Shown: in pieces, positions 16,139-25,392 of the stretch
How the letters are laid out: every line of letters begins with the position of its first letter
Position numbering within the stretch: position 1 is the first letter of the stretch
Assembly: GCF_000374125.1 (NCBI RefSeq)
Contig: NZ_KB893649.1
Location: 182,928 to 246,927 of the forward strand
Direction of reading: 5' to 3'
From: Niabella aurantiaca DSM 17617
GTDB taxonomy: Bacteria; Bacteroidota; Bacteroidia; Chitinophagales; Chitinophagaceae
Length of the DNA: 64,000 nucleotides
The notes under the pieces: generated by a model
What the model saw: the letters and a program-made list of their open reading frames with translations, nothing else
The model's database searches: none
Told to the model about the DNA's origin: nothing
Program-made: the position numbers and the translations under genes

Positions 16139-17005
16139 ATGCAATTGATAGCTTTAGATAAATTCGATCACCTTGGTCCGGATGATTTTAAAAAAAATTA
16201 CTATCAAAAGAATAAACCTGTTGTCATCCGCGATCTTGCCCGTCAGTGGCCCGCCTTCTCCCGGTGGAACTGGGATTACTTCATCAATATCGTAGGCGAC
16301 AGGGAAGTGGGCGTTTACAACAACATCAAGAGCGATTCCTACACCCCCATCAACACGGCAGACGCCTATATGAAATTTGGAGCATACCTGGAGATGGTAA
16401 AAAAAGGCCCGGTGGAACTGCGGATCTTTCTTTTTAACATTTTTCAGCATGCCCCCCAGATCGTTTCCGATTTTACATGGCCGGATGATTACATGAAAGG
16501 ATTTGTAAAAAAATTCCCCATGCTGTTCGTCGGCGGCCAGGGGTCGGTTACTCACATGCACTTCGACATCGACCTCAGCCATATCCTGCACACACAATTC
16601 ATGGGAAGAAAAAGGGTGCTGCTCTTCCCTTTTGAGGAGCAGCACAAACTATACCGGAAACCCTGGGAGGTTTTGAGCCTGGCCAATTTTGCCCGGTATC
16701 ACGAACAATTCGACTATGAAAAGTTTCCCGCCACAAAGGCCGCCCGGGGGTATGAGGTGATCCTGGAGCATGGAGACACCCTGTTCATGCCGGCCGGGTA
16801 CTGGCATCATATGGAATACATTGATGCAGGATTTGCCATGAGTCTCAGAGCATTACAAAGCGGGATCACCGGCAAGCTGAAAGGCGCCTGGAACCTGTTT
16901 GGCATGCGCAATATTGATACCCTGATGAAGAGGACCGCACCCAAATGGTGGTATGACCGGAAGGTGAAGCAATTGTATGCAGATGCCGAGCAAACAATGA
17001 GGTGA
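16139..17005 (+). CDS. Cupin-like/JmjC-domain oxygenase-like protein
   Basis: A 288-residue protein of the cupin_8/JmjC-like group (FIH-related Fe(II)/2-oxoglutarate hydroxylases). Signatures are NYYQKNKPVVIRDLARQWPA at the N-terminus, VTHMHFDIDLSHILHTQFMG with the HxD iron ligands His141 and Asp143, KRVLLFPFEE, and HGDTLFMPAGYWHHMEY with the distal His (223 or 224). All three iron ligands are present, so the protein should be active. The substrate is unknown; relatives hydroxylate amino-acid side chains or small molecules. I reject the earlier start at 15899 because the promoter lies inside that extension. It is divergent from the glycan operon. Confidence 0.88.
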   Translation: MQLIALDKFDHLGPDDFKKNYYQKNKPVVIRDLARQWPAFSRWNWDYFINIVGDREVGVYNNIKSDSYTPINTADAYMKFGAYLEMVKKGPVELRIFLFNIFQHAPQIVSDFTWPDDYMKGFVKKFPMLFVGGQGSVTHMHFDIDLSHILHTQFMGRKRVLLFPFEEQHKLYRKPWEVLSLANFARYHEQFDYEKFPATKAARGYEVILEHGDTLFMPAGYWHHMEYIDAGFAMSLRALQSGITGKLKGAWNLFGMRNIDTLMKRTAPKWWYDRKVKQLYADAEQTMR

Positions 17006-17077
17006 TGTGCTAATCTGAAAATGCCTTGCTACCCGGAAAACCGGCAGCGCTCATTTTCAAATTCATCAATTACCGGA

Positions 17078-17815
17078 TTATTCCTCCGCGTTCCAAATAT
17101 TCCAGCTGAGTTCAGCCTGTCCTACCAGCATCTCATACCCGTTTTTTATAAGCGCCCCCCGGTCCTTCCCTTCTTTTAAAAAAGCCGTTAACGGGGGGTT
17201 ATATACCAGGTCATACAGGTAATGCCGCGAAGTGATCAATGTATAGGGCAGGTTGGGCTTGCCTTCGATGTTGGGATAGCTTCCCAATGGTGTGGTATTG
17301 ATAATTAAAGAATAAGCTTCCATGATCCCGGCATCCAGGTCTGCATATCCCCATTCATTTTCACCGGGAGTCCTGGAGACATACCGGTAAGAGACGCCCA
17401 GCTTCTCCAGGGTATAGCGTACCGCCCGCGCCGCGCCGCCGGTGCCCAGGATCAATGCCTGCTGATGATGTGGCTGCAGTTGCTGAAGCAAGGTGGTTTC
17501 AAAGGCCGCAGCATCCGTATTATACCCCTTCAACCGGCCGTTGGAGATCCGGATACAATTGCAGGCGCCGATGGACTCCGCCTCCCCGTCCAGCTCATGA
17601 AGAAAAGCCATAACCTCCTGTTTGTAAGGGATGGTCACATTGAACCCGGCCAGTTCCGGATATTGCTGCAGCAGCTCCGGCAGCTGCCGGATGGAAGGGA
17701 TTTCAAAAGCCTCATACCGGCAATCTCCGATCCCTTCTTTTTCAAATTTTTCAGTAAAATAGCGTTTTGAAAAAGACTGACTTAGCGGGAACCCGATCAA
17801 ACCATACAGACGCAT
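17078..17815 (-). CDS. aroE: Shikimate dehydrogenase
   Basis: A 245-residue NADP-dependent enzyme that reduces 3-dehydroshikimate to shikimate in aromatic amino acid synthesis. Signatures are GLIGFPLSQSFSKRYF (substrate-binding Ser residues), FNVTIPYKQEVM with catalytic Lys65, NTDAAAFE with catalytic Asp, ALILGTGGAARAVRYTL (nucleotide loop), INTTPLGSYP and KNGYEMLVGQAELSW. Slightly short for the family but complete. Its ATG is at 17815, the last base of the preceding comA-like gene, so the two overlap by one base and are co-transcribed. Confidence 0.96.
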   Translation of the reverse strand: MRLYGLIGFPLSQSFSKRYFTEKFEKEGIGDCRYEAFEIPSIRQLPELLQQYPELAGFNVTIPYKQEVMAFLHELDGEAESIGACNCIRISNGRLKGYNTDAAAFETTLLQQLQPHHQQALILGTGGAARAVRYTLEKLGVSYRYVSRTPGENEWGYADLDAGIMEAYSLIINTTPLGSYPNIEGKPNLPYTLITSRHYLYDLVYNPPLTAFLKEGKDRGALIKNGYEMLVGQAELSWNIWNAEE

Positions 17816-18588
17816 CAGAATGCGGTTTTATTATCCAGGTACAAACCAAATGAATCGCCCCGCAACCCGATGCGCATGGCTTCCAGCGCAATCAGTTCAT
17901 TGGGAGGGATATTGCCGAGGTTCACATTGCACCCGATCAGCTCCAGAAAATAAAGCTGCTGGGCCTTTTGGGGTGCCTCCCATATGATCTTCTCAGAAGG
18001 GATCTGCGTCAGGATCTCCTGCACCAGCCCCTCGCGCACCTCGCCGGTTCCGCGGTAAATACCCACGTTTCCTGCCTCCCGGGCCTCAGCGATCACATAA
18101 GAAGAGCCCGCTTCCAGCTCGGCTTTCATCAACTCGATCCACTTATACGGCGGAATGATATGTGTGGCGTCTTTACTTCCCACCTCGCTTAAAACGGTTC
18201 CGTGCTGCGTCAGCTTTTCAATATAGCCACACTTCTCGGCATGGGGAATGCTGATAGAGCCGTCACTTACCTCCATATAATCGATCCCAAAATGCTTGCA
18301 GATCGCAATATAATCGTCCACCTGATTCCTTACCAGGTAGGCTTCAAAAAGGGTGCCGCCAAAATAAACGGGAACATCATAGGAGCGATAGACTTCGATC
18401 TTCTTTTCCAGGTTGGGAGTTACGACCGCAGTACCAAATCCCAATTTCAATACATCTACATGAGGATGAGACACACTCATAAAACTCTTTGCCTCATCAA
18501 TACTCAACCCCTTATCCATTACCATGGTAATGCCGTTTGTACGTGGACGAACGTACCGTTCCGGCATTTGCGTCAAATTAAACTTCAT
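17815..18588 (-). CDS. comA: Phosphosulfolactate synthase-like protein (ComA)
   Basis: A 257-residue TIM-barrel protein of the ComA family, which adds sulfite to phosphoenolpyruvate to give (2R)-phosphosulfolactate. Signatures are GITMVMDKGLSIDEAKSFM, VDVLKLGFGTAVV, YFGGTLFEAYLVRNQVDDYI, YMEVSDGSISIP, SEVGSKDATHIIPP and VIAEAREAGNVGIY, followed by IIWEAPQKAQQLYFLELIGCNVNLGNIPP. In archaea the enzyme starts coenzyme M synthesis. In Bacteroidota a role in making sulfonates such as cysteate for sulfonolipids is plausible. A TACTTTTG box at 18612-18619 drives comA-aroE. Confidence 0.9.
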   Translation of the reverse strand: MKFNLTQMPERYVRPRTNGITMVMDKGLSIDEAKSFMSVSHPHVDVLKLGFGTAVVTPNLEKKIEVYRSYDVPVYFGGTLFEAYLVRNQVDDYIAICKHFGIDYMEVSDGSISIPHAEKCGYIEKLTQHGTVLSEVGSKDATHIIPPYKWIELMKAELEAGSSYVIAEAREAGNVGIYRGTGEVREGLVQEILTQIPSEKIIWEAPQKAQQLYFLELIGCNVNLGNIPPNELIALEAMRIGLRGDSFGLYLDNKTAF

Positions 18589-18611
18589 TCGGTATCAGTT
18601 ATTAATCGTCG

Positions 18612-18619
18612 CAAAAGTA
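18612..18619 (-). promoter_or_regulatory. -7 promoter box of comA-aroE
   Basis: The minus strand reads TACTTTTG, a perfect -7 match, 24 nt upstream of the comA-like start. Confidence 0.55.
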
Positions 18620-18747
18620 ACTATTTTGCTTAAGTTTATGCCACCCCCCTCCCGTTACTTGCAGAAAAAGCATTGAGAATGAATAACCAATTGATAAAAC
18701 CAACTTAAATTATCAGACGATTTTCCGTTTATAGAAGGGCATTTACT

Positions 18748-18755
18748 TATTTTTG
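18748..18755 (+). promoter_or_regulatory. -7 promoter box of the PBP1 gene
   Basis: TATTTTTG is a perfect TAnnTTTG match, 38 nt before the PBP start codon. Confidence 0.5.
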
Positions 18756-18792
18756 GTGCCAGATTTTATTATAAACACTTTATCCTTTATAT

Positions 18793-21237
18793 ATGAAGAA
18801 ATCAGTTCGGATTTTCTGGCGGATTTTTTTCCTTTTATTTGGCCTGGGCATTTTAACCGTTCTCCTGGCCAACTGGGGCGTATTTGGAAGAATGCCTTCG
18901 CTGGCGGAACTGGAGAACCCTGCCATCACCCAGGCTTCAGAGGTGCTGGCGGCAGATGGAACACTGATGGGCAAATATTACCTCCCCAATGGCAACCGTT
19001 CAATCATTAAATACAGGGATATTTCTCCCAACGTAATCAATGCCCTGATCGCTACAGAAGATAAACGTTTTTATGATCATGCCGGCATCGACCTGAAGGG
19101 AACGCTGCGCGCTATCTTCCTGCTGGGAAAAGAAGGCGGGGGCAGCACCATTACCCAGCAGCTGGCCCTGGCCCTGTTTGCCCAGCGTGCCAGCAACAAA
19201 GCGGTAAGGGTGATCCAGAAATTAAAGGAATGGATCATTTCAGTAAAGCTGGAACGCAATTTTACCAAAGAAGAGATCATTGCCCTTTATCTGAACGCGG
19301 TTCCTTTCAGTGATAACGTATACGGCATTCGTAACGCCTCCAGGACCTGGTTTAAGAAAGAGCCGGATCGTCTGAGTGTGGAAGAAGCGGCATTGCTGGT
19401 GGGTATGATCAACGGCCCGGGCATCTATAACCCGAGAAGGAACCCCAAGCTGGCCATCGACCGCAGGAACACGGTGATCTCCCGTATGGTGGAGAACGGG
19501 AATCTGTCTGCAGCCGAAGGCGAACGATTAATGGCCACCCCGATGACGCTGAACTATAAAAAGATGGACGAAAATACGGGGTACGCGCCCTACTTCCGGG
19601 ACGTGCTGCGCGATGAGTTAAAGAGCATCCTCAAAGACCCGGGTCTGAAAAAGCCGGACGGCTCTTCTTACAGTCTCTATGAAGACGGGCTGAAGATCTA
19701 TACCACCATCAACCCCCAGATGCAGCAGTATGCGGAAGAGGCGGTCTATATGCAGGTACCCAACCTGCAGCGCGCACTGGTACGCCAGTCCTTCATAAAG
19801 AACGGATCTGTCTGGAAAGGCCATGAAAATGTGCTCCTCCGTGCAATGAAGGAAAGTGACCGCTGGAGAAGTATGGCCGATGACGGATTCTCCGATAAAG
19901 AGATCAAAGCCAGTTTTTACAAAAAAGTGCCCATGCACATTTTTGCCTGGAACGCCCATAAAGGGCGCGATACGGTAATGACCCCCTACGATTCCATTAA
20001 ATACCACCGGACCATGGTGCAATCTGCCTTTATGGTCATGGACCCTGTAACCGGTGAGGTAAAAGCCTGGGTGGGTGGCATCGATTTTAAGACCTATAAA
20101 TACGATCACGTAAACCTCCGTACAAAGCGGCAGGTAGGGTCCACCATCAAACCCCTGCTGTATGCCCAGGCCATCGAAGAGCGGGGCATGACGCCCGAGT
20201 CCATGGTGCAGGACGTGCAGCAGAACTTTGGCAACGGGCAGCTGGTACCGGCAACCGGCAGAACCTGTACCGGCAGGACCATGACCATGGCCTCGGCGCT
20301 GGCCTGGTCCCGCAACTGTGCCACCGCTTATATTATGAAGCAGGTAGGCGCGGCCCAGTTTGCCAACTTCCTGCAGCGCATCAATATTCCCACGAAGGTA
20401 AAACCCTTCCCCTCCATTGCCCTGGGTGCCTGTGAACTTTCGCTTTTTGAAATGCTTTGGGGCTACTCTATTTTCGGAGGACGGGGCTTTTCTACCAAAC
20501 CTTATTTTATCAGCCGAATTGAAGACCGCAATGGCAATGTGATCAAACGCTTTGACTATAGTGTGAACCGGAAGGAAGCCATCAGCGAAGCAACGGCCTA
20601 TACCATGAGCCGTATGATGCAGGGCATTGTTGACAAGGGAACCGCTGCAGGCCTGCGTGCCCGCCTGGGCGCCGCCGAAATGGCCGGCAAAACCGGTACC
20701 ACCAATGACAACAGTGATGCCTGGTTCATGGGCTTTACCCCCCAGCTGCTGGGTGGCGTATGGGTAGGGTGCGACGACCGCTTTATCCGCAACGAGGGCC
20801 GCGGAGGCTTCGGCGGCCACGCGGCGCGGCCGATATGGGAAGCCTTCTTTAAAAAGGTATATGCCGATAAATCATTGGGCATTAACAGGGATGAAAAGTT
20901 CCCCGAACCGGCCACTATGGATAACGAGATGCTAAGCGCTGACCCTTCCCAATATGTGACTTCGGAGAACCCGGAACCAACGGCCGAAGGCGAAGATGCA
21001 GGGTTGGGTACCGAGCAGGATTACATGCAAAATACCAATGAATACATCGGACCGGAATCCAAGCCGGTCACCGATGAGAGCAAAGGCCCCGCTAAGGATA
21101 CCACCAAAAAAGAACCTCCCAAAGCGGTTCAGGGAAAACCCATCGGGTCTGCCGACCAGCCAAAAAAGAAAAAAGGATTCCTGGGAGGCCTCTTCAAGAA
21201 AAAAGATAAAAATAAAAAACAGGACCAGGAGAAATAG
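18793..21237 (+). CDS. Class A penicillin-binding protein (PBP1A-like)
   Basis: An 814-residue bifunctional peptidoglycan synthase. It has an N-terminal transmembrane helix (residues about 9-27) and a GT51 glycosyltransferase domain with catalytic Glu89 in ATEDKRFYDHAG and the GGSTITQQLA motif. The transpeptidase domain has nucleophile Ser450 in STIK, SRN at 506-508 and KTG at 633-635. All catalytic residues are present. The periplasmic C-terminus (after about 720) is low-complexity, Pro/Asp/Glu then Lys-rich, ending KKKDKNKKQDQEK, probably disordered. It has its own promoter and lies between comA and an alpha-oxoamine synthase gene. Confidence 0.95.
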   Translation: MKKSVRIFWRIFFLLFGLGILTVLLANWGVFGRMPSLAELENPAITQASEVLAADGTLMGKYYLPNGNRSIIKYRDISPNVINALIATEDKRFYDHAGIDLKGTLRAIFLLGKEGGGSTITQQLALALFAQRASNKAVRVIQKLKEWIISVKLERNFTKEEIIALYLNAVPFSDNVYGIRNASRTWFKKEPDRLSVEEAALLVGMINGPGIYNPRRNPKLAIDRRNTVISRMVENGNLSAAEGERLMATPMTLNYKKMDENTGYAPYFRDVLRDELKSILKDPGLKKPDGSSYSLYEDGLKIYTTINPQMQQYAEEAVYMQVPNLQRALVRQSFIKNGSVWKGHENVLLRAMKESDRWRSMADDGFSDKEIKASFYKKVPMHIFAWNAHKGRDTVMTPYDSIKYHRTMVQSAFMVMDPVTGEVKAWVGGIDFKTYKYDHVNLRTKRQVGSTIKPLLYAQAIEERGMTPESMVQDVQQNFGNGQLVPATGRTCTGRTMTMASALAWSRNCATAYIMKQVGAAQFANFLQRINIPTKVKPFPSIALGACELSLFEMLWGYSIFGGRGFSTKPYFISRIEDRNGNVIKRFDYSVNRKEAISEATAYTMSRMMQGIVDKGTAAGLRARLGAAEMAGKTGTTNDNSDAWFMGFTPQLLGGVWVGCDDRFIRNEGRGGFGGHAARPIWEAFFKKVYADKSLGINRDEKFPEPATMDNEMLSADPSQYVTSENPEPTAEGEDAGLGTEQDYMQNTNEYIGPESKPVTDESKGPAKDTTKKEPPKAVQGKPIGSADQPKKKKGFLGGLFKKKDKNKKQDQEK

Positions 21238-21455
21238 CAGTCAGTGATCAGCCGTGTTATGCCGAAAAGTGTCGGTGTTTCTTTAAAATTTAAGGTCCCG
21301 GGTTAAATCCATTTAATACGCAGTGATCATCTGGTAACTGATAGCAGAAGGCTGATGGCTGGCCGCTGACAACTGACAGCTAACAGCCGGTAGCGGTCTG
21401 ACGCCTGAACTATCGTATATTTGCGCATTATTTTATTTAAAAATCGAATCATTAT

Positions 21456-22715
21456 ATGGCAGACATTTTTGAGCGGCTATTAAAAAATTACGGACCCATT
21501 GGTCAACACCGGGAGAGAGCCCACGGTTATTTTGCATTTCCGAAACTTGAAGGAGCCATCGGCAGTGTGATGAAGTTCCGGGGAAATGATGTGATCGTTT
21601 GGAGCCTGAACAATTACCTGGGGCTGGCCAATCACCCGGAAATAAGAAAGGCCGATGCTGATGGCGCCGCTCAATATGGACTTGCACTGCCCATGGGCGC
21701 CCGGATGATGAGCGGCAACTCCAACCTGCATGAGCAACTGGAAGCCGAGCTGGCCGCCTTTGTAAGTAAGGAAGATGCTGTTTTGCTGAATTTCGGCTAC
21801 CAGGGCATGGTGAGCATCATCGATGTTCTTTGCAGCCGGCATGATGTGATCGTTTATGATGCGGAAAGCCATGCCTGTATCATCGACGGGCTAAGGCTGC
21901 ACCCAGGGCACCGTTTTGTTTTTAAGCACAACAATATTGAAGACTTTGAAAAACAAATGGAACGCGCCACTGCGCTGGTCGAAAAACAAAAATCAGGCGG
22001 GATCCTTGTGATCACCGAAGGCGTTTTTGGTATGGCTGGTGATCAGGGCAAGCTAAAAGAAATTACCGCCCTGAAGCAAAAATACAGCTTCCGGTTATTG
22101 GTAGACGATGCACACGGATTTGGAACCCTGGGCAAAACAGGCGCCGGTGCCGGGGAAGAGCAAGGGGTTCAGGACCTGATCGATATTTATTTTTCAACTT
22201 TTGCAAAATCAATGGCTTCCATCGGGGCCTTTGTTGCCGGCGACCGTAAGATCATTGATTATATCCGCTACAATATCCGCAGCCAGATCTTTGCCAAAAG
22301 CCTGCCTATGCCTTTGGTAGTAGGCAACCTCAAGCGACTGGAACTTCTGCGTACAAGACCCGAGTTAAAAGAAAAACTCTGGGACGTGGCATTAAAATTA
22401 CAGAACGGCTTAAAAGAAAGGGGATTTGATATCGGTACTACAGACTCGGTAGTAACACCGATCTACATGAAAGGGGGCGTCGAAGAGGCTACCGCTATGG
22501 TAATGGATCTGCGGGAAAACTACCGCATTTTCTGCTCCATTGTAGTATATCCCGTCATACCTAAAGGTCATATCATCTATCGGCTGATACCAACCGCCAG
22601 CCACACAGACGCTGACATTGAAGCCACTTTAGAGGCTTTCTCCGCCGTAAAGGAAAAATTAGATATCGGGGCCTATAAAACAAACGCCATCCCGGATATG
22701 GCAGAACGGTCATAA
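21456..22715 (+). CDS. Alpha-oxoamine synthase (candidate cysteate/serine fatty acyltransferase)
   Basis: A 419-residue PLP-dependent fold-I enzyme of the KBL/AONS/SPT group. Motifs are SLNNYLGLANHPE, PMGARMMSGNSNLHEQLE, DAESHACIIDG, LLVDDAHGFGTLGKTGAG (Asp217/218, His220) and STFAKSMASIGAF with PLP-binding Lys251. It differs from canonical Sphingobacterium serine palmitoyltransferase at the N-terminus (GYFAFPKLEGAIGSVMKFRG). As I recall, it matches a Bacteroidota-wide group thought to include cysteate fatty acyltransferases that make capnine. The ComA-like gene nearby fits that, but serine palmitoyltransferase or another oxoamine synthase remains possible. Monocistronic, 218 nt after the PBP gene. 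Confidence 0.85.
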   Translation: MADIFERLLKNYGPIGQHRERAHGYFAFPKLEGAIGSVMKFRGNDVIVWSLNNYLGLANHPEIRKADADGAAQYGLALPMGARMMSGNSNLHEQLEAELAAFVSKEDAVLLNFGYQGMVSIIDVLCSRHDVIVYDAESHACIIDGLRLHPGHRFVFKHNNIEDFEKQMERATALVEKQKSGGILVITEGVFGMAGDQGKLKEITALKQKYSFRLLVDDAHGFGTLGKTGAGAGEEQGVQDLIDIYFSTFAKSMASIGAFVAGDRKIIDYIRYNIRSQIFAKSLPMPLVVGNLKRLELLRTRPELKEKLWDVALKLQNGLKERGFDIGTTDSVVTPIYMKGGVEEATAMVMDLRENYRIFCSIVVYPVIPKGHIIYRLIPTASHTDADIEATLEAFSAVKEKLDIGAYKTNAIPDMAERS

Positions 22716-22918
22716 AGAGACTTTTTTAAAAAAGGAGTCTGCAATCAACGTCTTTGCCGGGTTTGCCCTTTGCGGTGCAAACGCAACGAGGTAATGACCT
22801 TAGAAGCTGTTCACATATAGTTTCTTGAATTGCCGGCAGGGCAGAGAACCGGTAGAAAGGCGTTTTAGTCGCCCCTTTTTTAATTAGCAGGGGAAGGGGC
22901 CGTGAATATTCAAAACCA

Positions 22919-23277
22919 CTAAGAAACTGTTTAAAAACAACATTTTGATGCTCCCTATAAGCGCCATCCGGCGCGTTGTTGTCATTAAAGCCGCGCTTTA
23001 GCACGGCTTTAATGAAGCCGTAATTTCATAAGTGCCATCGGCACGGATCATCATGCCCCGAGCCCATGGCTCTCTGTTGCTCTTTGGGACGTATAAACGG
23101 GTTGAAACCCGTTCTTGCCGGATCTTTCGAGGCCATGCCTCTTTTGCTAAAATGATCGTTGAACCCCTTTTTTACAGATGGCCGGCTACAGCGATTGCCT
23201 AAGTAGAGACGATAAAAAGCTGGTACCTTTTAATGGTTATACGGATTCTCCCGGATCGTTTTTAAACAGCTTCTAAG
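22919..23277. repeat. REP/MITE-like element with inverted ends and six palindromes
   Basis: The left end CTAAGAAACTGTTTAAAAAC (22919-22938) and the reverse complement of 23258-23277 agree at 18 of 20 positions. Between them lie GCGCC-ATCC-GGCGC (22961-22974), a 10-bp-stem hairpin (22984-23013), GTGCC-ATC-GGCAC (23032-23044), GAGCC-CAT-GGCTC (23060-23072), AACGGGTT-GA-AACCCGTT (23096-23113) and GAGGC-CAT-GCCTC (23129-23141). No transposase is inside. It looks like a non-autonomous REP/BIME-type element; the dependent transposase is unknown. Confidence 0.5.
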
Positions 23278-23433
23278 AGATTAAGAAACACAAGGAGCTT
23301 AATGTCTTAGTGGTTTTTTGATAAAAATGCATATTGCAACTGTTTTTCAGGGTCAGGATAATGGGAAAACCGGCCAGACGGGTTTTTATGGCCATTTGCA
23401 TTCCTCCTTTTTTCCGGGGACCGCATATACAAA

Positions 23434-23455
23434 AGGCTGCCCTTACGGACAGCCT
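23434..23455 (-). terminator. Terminator of the small secreted protein gene
   Basis: AGGCTG (23434-23439) pairs with CAGCCT (23450-23455), extended by two inner pairs after a mismatch. On the minus strand the stem is followed by TTTTG. It lies about 30 nt past the stop codon. Confidence 0.55.
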
Positions 23456-23483
23456 CTGCATTCTTATACCGATTACTTACTGG

Positions 23484-23879
23484 TTATTTCACTTCATCTA
23501 CTACAACAACTTCAACGGTCTTCGCTTTTCTGCTTACATTATATACTTTAACGTTGTTGTTCTTAACGTCGCTTACTTCAAAAGTCAGCCTTACGCTTGC
23601 CGGCAACGGAGTATCGAACTGGTAGTTACGTACGATCTTGGAACCTGAAACAGTTTCTCTGTAGAGCAACTCACCGGCTTCATCTTTGATGGCAACGGCA
23701 TAGGTTCCTTTGTTCAGATTGTTTAAACGCAGCTGGTAAATAGGCAGCTCCGTAGTAGCATTGTTGATGTACTTTAATTCAACGGGATTGTCAACATTGT
23801 CATTTGCAATAGCGGTAGTTGCAGAAACAGTAGTGGCAAAAATTGCCGCGATAACGATTGATAATACTTTTGATTTCAT
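23484..23879 (-). CDS. Small secreted beta-rich protein of unknown function
   Basis: A 131-residue exported protein with a signal peptide (MKSKVLSIVIAAIFATTVSA, probable cleavage near residue 25). The mature part is a single beta-sandwich-like domain, ELPIYQLRLNNLNKGTYAVAIKDEAGELLYRETVSGSKIV, which resembles the Fn3/T9SS-like modules of Bacteroidota exported proteins, ending in a Lys/Val-rich segment. I do not recognise a named family. It is flanked by long gene-free regions, so it is probably monocistronic. The periplasmic or surface location is inferred from the signal peptide. Confidence 0.8.
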   Translation of the reverse strand: MKSKVLSIVIAAIFATTVSATTAIANDNVDNPVELKYINNATTELPIYQLRLNNLNKGTYAVAIKDEAGELLYRETVSGSKIVRNYQFDTPLPASVRLTFEVSDVKNNNVKVYNVSRKAKTVEVVVVDEVK

Positions 23880-24560
23880 GGTAATTTGTTTTATGATTTT
23901 TAATTAAGGTTTGTTCTTTTTATTTAATATAAATGTTCGTTGTTGTGATGGTATTGGAAAACAACACCCCCAACTTATATGCTGCACTGGCAGCCCTGGT
24001 TAATAAAGTTTTCATTTTTACGTCTCCTTTTGTTTTCTTTTTACAATATTTTTTATCATCGGTCCACATCGCCGGGCGGCAAACAAAAACGAGACAAGCG
24101 AATCATGGTTGCTGAGCTCAAATCTGGTGACCCTGTATCTGCACCATTTTTAAATTGATAACACAAAGCTACGGGCTGTAAAACGCGGAATAAAACCAAT
24201 ATTTGAAGGTCCACAGGGTGGTTAGCCACAGGTTACTCAATACAAATAATTACAAACCAATTAATTACAAAAATCCCCGCCATGATATCCAAAGAAAAAT
24301 AAAGATCCGGAATCTACGGTGGCCAATGGCTGCATAGCATCTTTCCTCCCGTTACAAACGGTTCTTTTATACAGCAAACCGGAATGCGCCGTTCACAGAG
24401 GTGTATAATATTTTCCAGATTTTCTGAAGACAAGAGCCCGGGCGGTCAGCCGTGTGTTGCACCTGCCACCTGAGAAATAAAAATGTTTTGCCTCTCATAG
24501 ATTGTTTTTTCCTCATACGACGGATTTACTGTATCTTACGGCGCCGAAACATATTAAACC
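23880..24560. other. Gene-free spacer
   Basis: About 680 nt, AT-rich near both ends, with no convincing ORF or RNA structure. The only frame of note (23933-24115, plus strand) has no coding features. A weak TATCTTAC box at about 24532 may serve the M23 gene. Confidence 0.4.
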
Positions 24561-25388
24561 ATGCTCAAGCATAAGACCTCTGTTCTCTTTGTTAATAATT
24601 CTGGCAAAGAAAAAAAAGCGATCCAGGTTCCAACCGCACTGCTCTTATCATGGCGGAAATATCTGATTGGTTTTATTGCGGTCATACTGCTTTTGTGCGC
24701 TACCATCTGTTTTATCATTTTTAAAAAAACAAGCAACTTTTATTCTGTTTTCTATAAAACCCGGCTGGAACACGCCAATCGCATCAAGAATGAGATCAAT
24801 GTAGAAAAAGTAAAAGCATCGTTTAAATCGATCGATCAGCAAATGAAGCAGATCAATCATCTTCTTGGAGAAAGGGGGCTATCCAAACTTGCCCTGGAAA
24901 ACGCAGGCGGGCCGGAAGAATTTGACATTACGGACATAAACGAGGTCGCTTCTTTTTACGAGAACGAGCTGCATAAAGCAGCAGATGTGATCCGGGAAAC
25001 GCCCATCGGAAGACCACATTTCGGAGAACAGACATCCGGCTTCGGACACCGCTACAACCCTTTTGGAAGCGGGTCGGTCGAAAGTCATAGCGGCCTCGAC
25101 TTCCGGGGTACGATCGGGGAAACCGTAAAAACAACTGCCGACGGTGTGGTTGCGTTCGCGGGAGTAAAGGGTGGTTACGGGAATTGTGTGATCGTACAAC
25201 ACAAAAACGGGTTCCAGACACTCTACGGGCACCTGTCCAAAATCAGTGTAAAACCTCATCAAAAAATAAACTCCGGAGACAAGATCGGGGAAGTGGGCAG
25301 CACCGGAAGAAGTACCGGCCCCCACTTACATTACGAGATACTGATAAACGGAGTACGGACAGACCCCTCCCGCTTTACAAAACTATAA
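24561..25388 (+). CDS. M23 family metallopeptidase (membrane-anchored, cell-shape type)
   Basis: A 275-residue protein with one transmembrane helix (about residues 35-55), a periplasmic coiled-coil-like linker (67-105) and a C-terminal LytM/M23 domain. The zinc ligands are visible: His176 and Asp180 in ESHSGLDF, and the PHLHYE HxH motif (His255/His257). It should cleave peptidoglycan cross-bridges or stem peptides. It lies 4 nt upstream of a bactofilin gene, a pairing that recurs in bacteria where bactofilin positions the peptidase to shape the cell (for example CcmA and Csd proteins in Helicobacter). That role here is inferred from context. Confidence 0.92.
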   Translation: MLKHKTSVLFVNNSGKEKKAIQVPTALLLSWRKYLIGFIAVILLLCATICFIIFKKTSNFYSVFYKTRLEHANRIKNEINVEKVKASFKSIDQQMKQINHLLGERGLSKLALENAGGPEEFDITDINEVASFYENELHKAADVIRETPIGRPHFGEQTSGFGHRYNPFGSGSVESHSGLDFRGTIGETVKTTADGVVAFAGVKGGYGNCVIVQHKNGFQTLYGHLSKISVKPHQKINSGDKIGEVGSTGRSTGPHLHYEILINGVRTDPSRFTKL

Positions 25389-25392
25389 AGCC

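Larger units (their letters stand above)
22716..23483. other. Repeat-rich spacer without genes
   Basis: No ORF here looks real. The segment holds a cluster of short GC-rich palindromes (22961-23141) between related inverted ends (22919-22938 and 23258-23277), plus AACCACTAAG/CTTAGTGGTT words outside them, and the terminator of the downstream minus-strand gene. Confidence 0.6.

Noticed and set aside
19618..20820. 400-codon minus-strand frame antisense to the PBP gene
   Set aside because: It mirrors the PBP reading frame, contains low-order His/Gly-rich sequence without any domain, and the sense strand encodes an intact PBP with all catalytic motifs.
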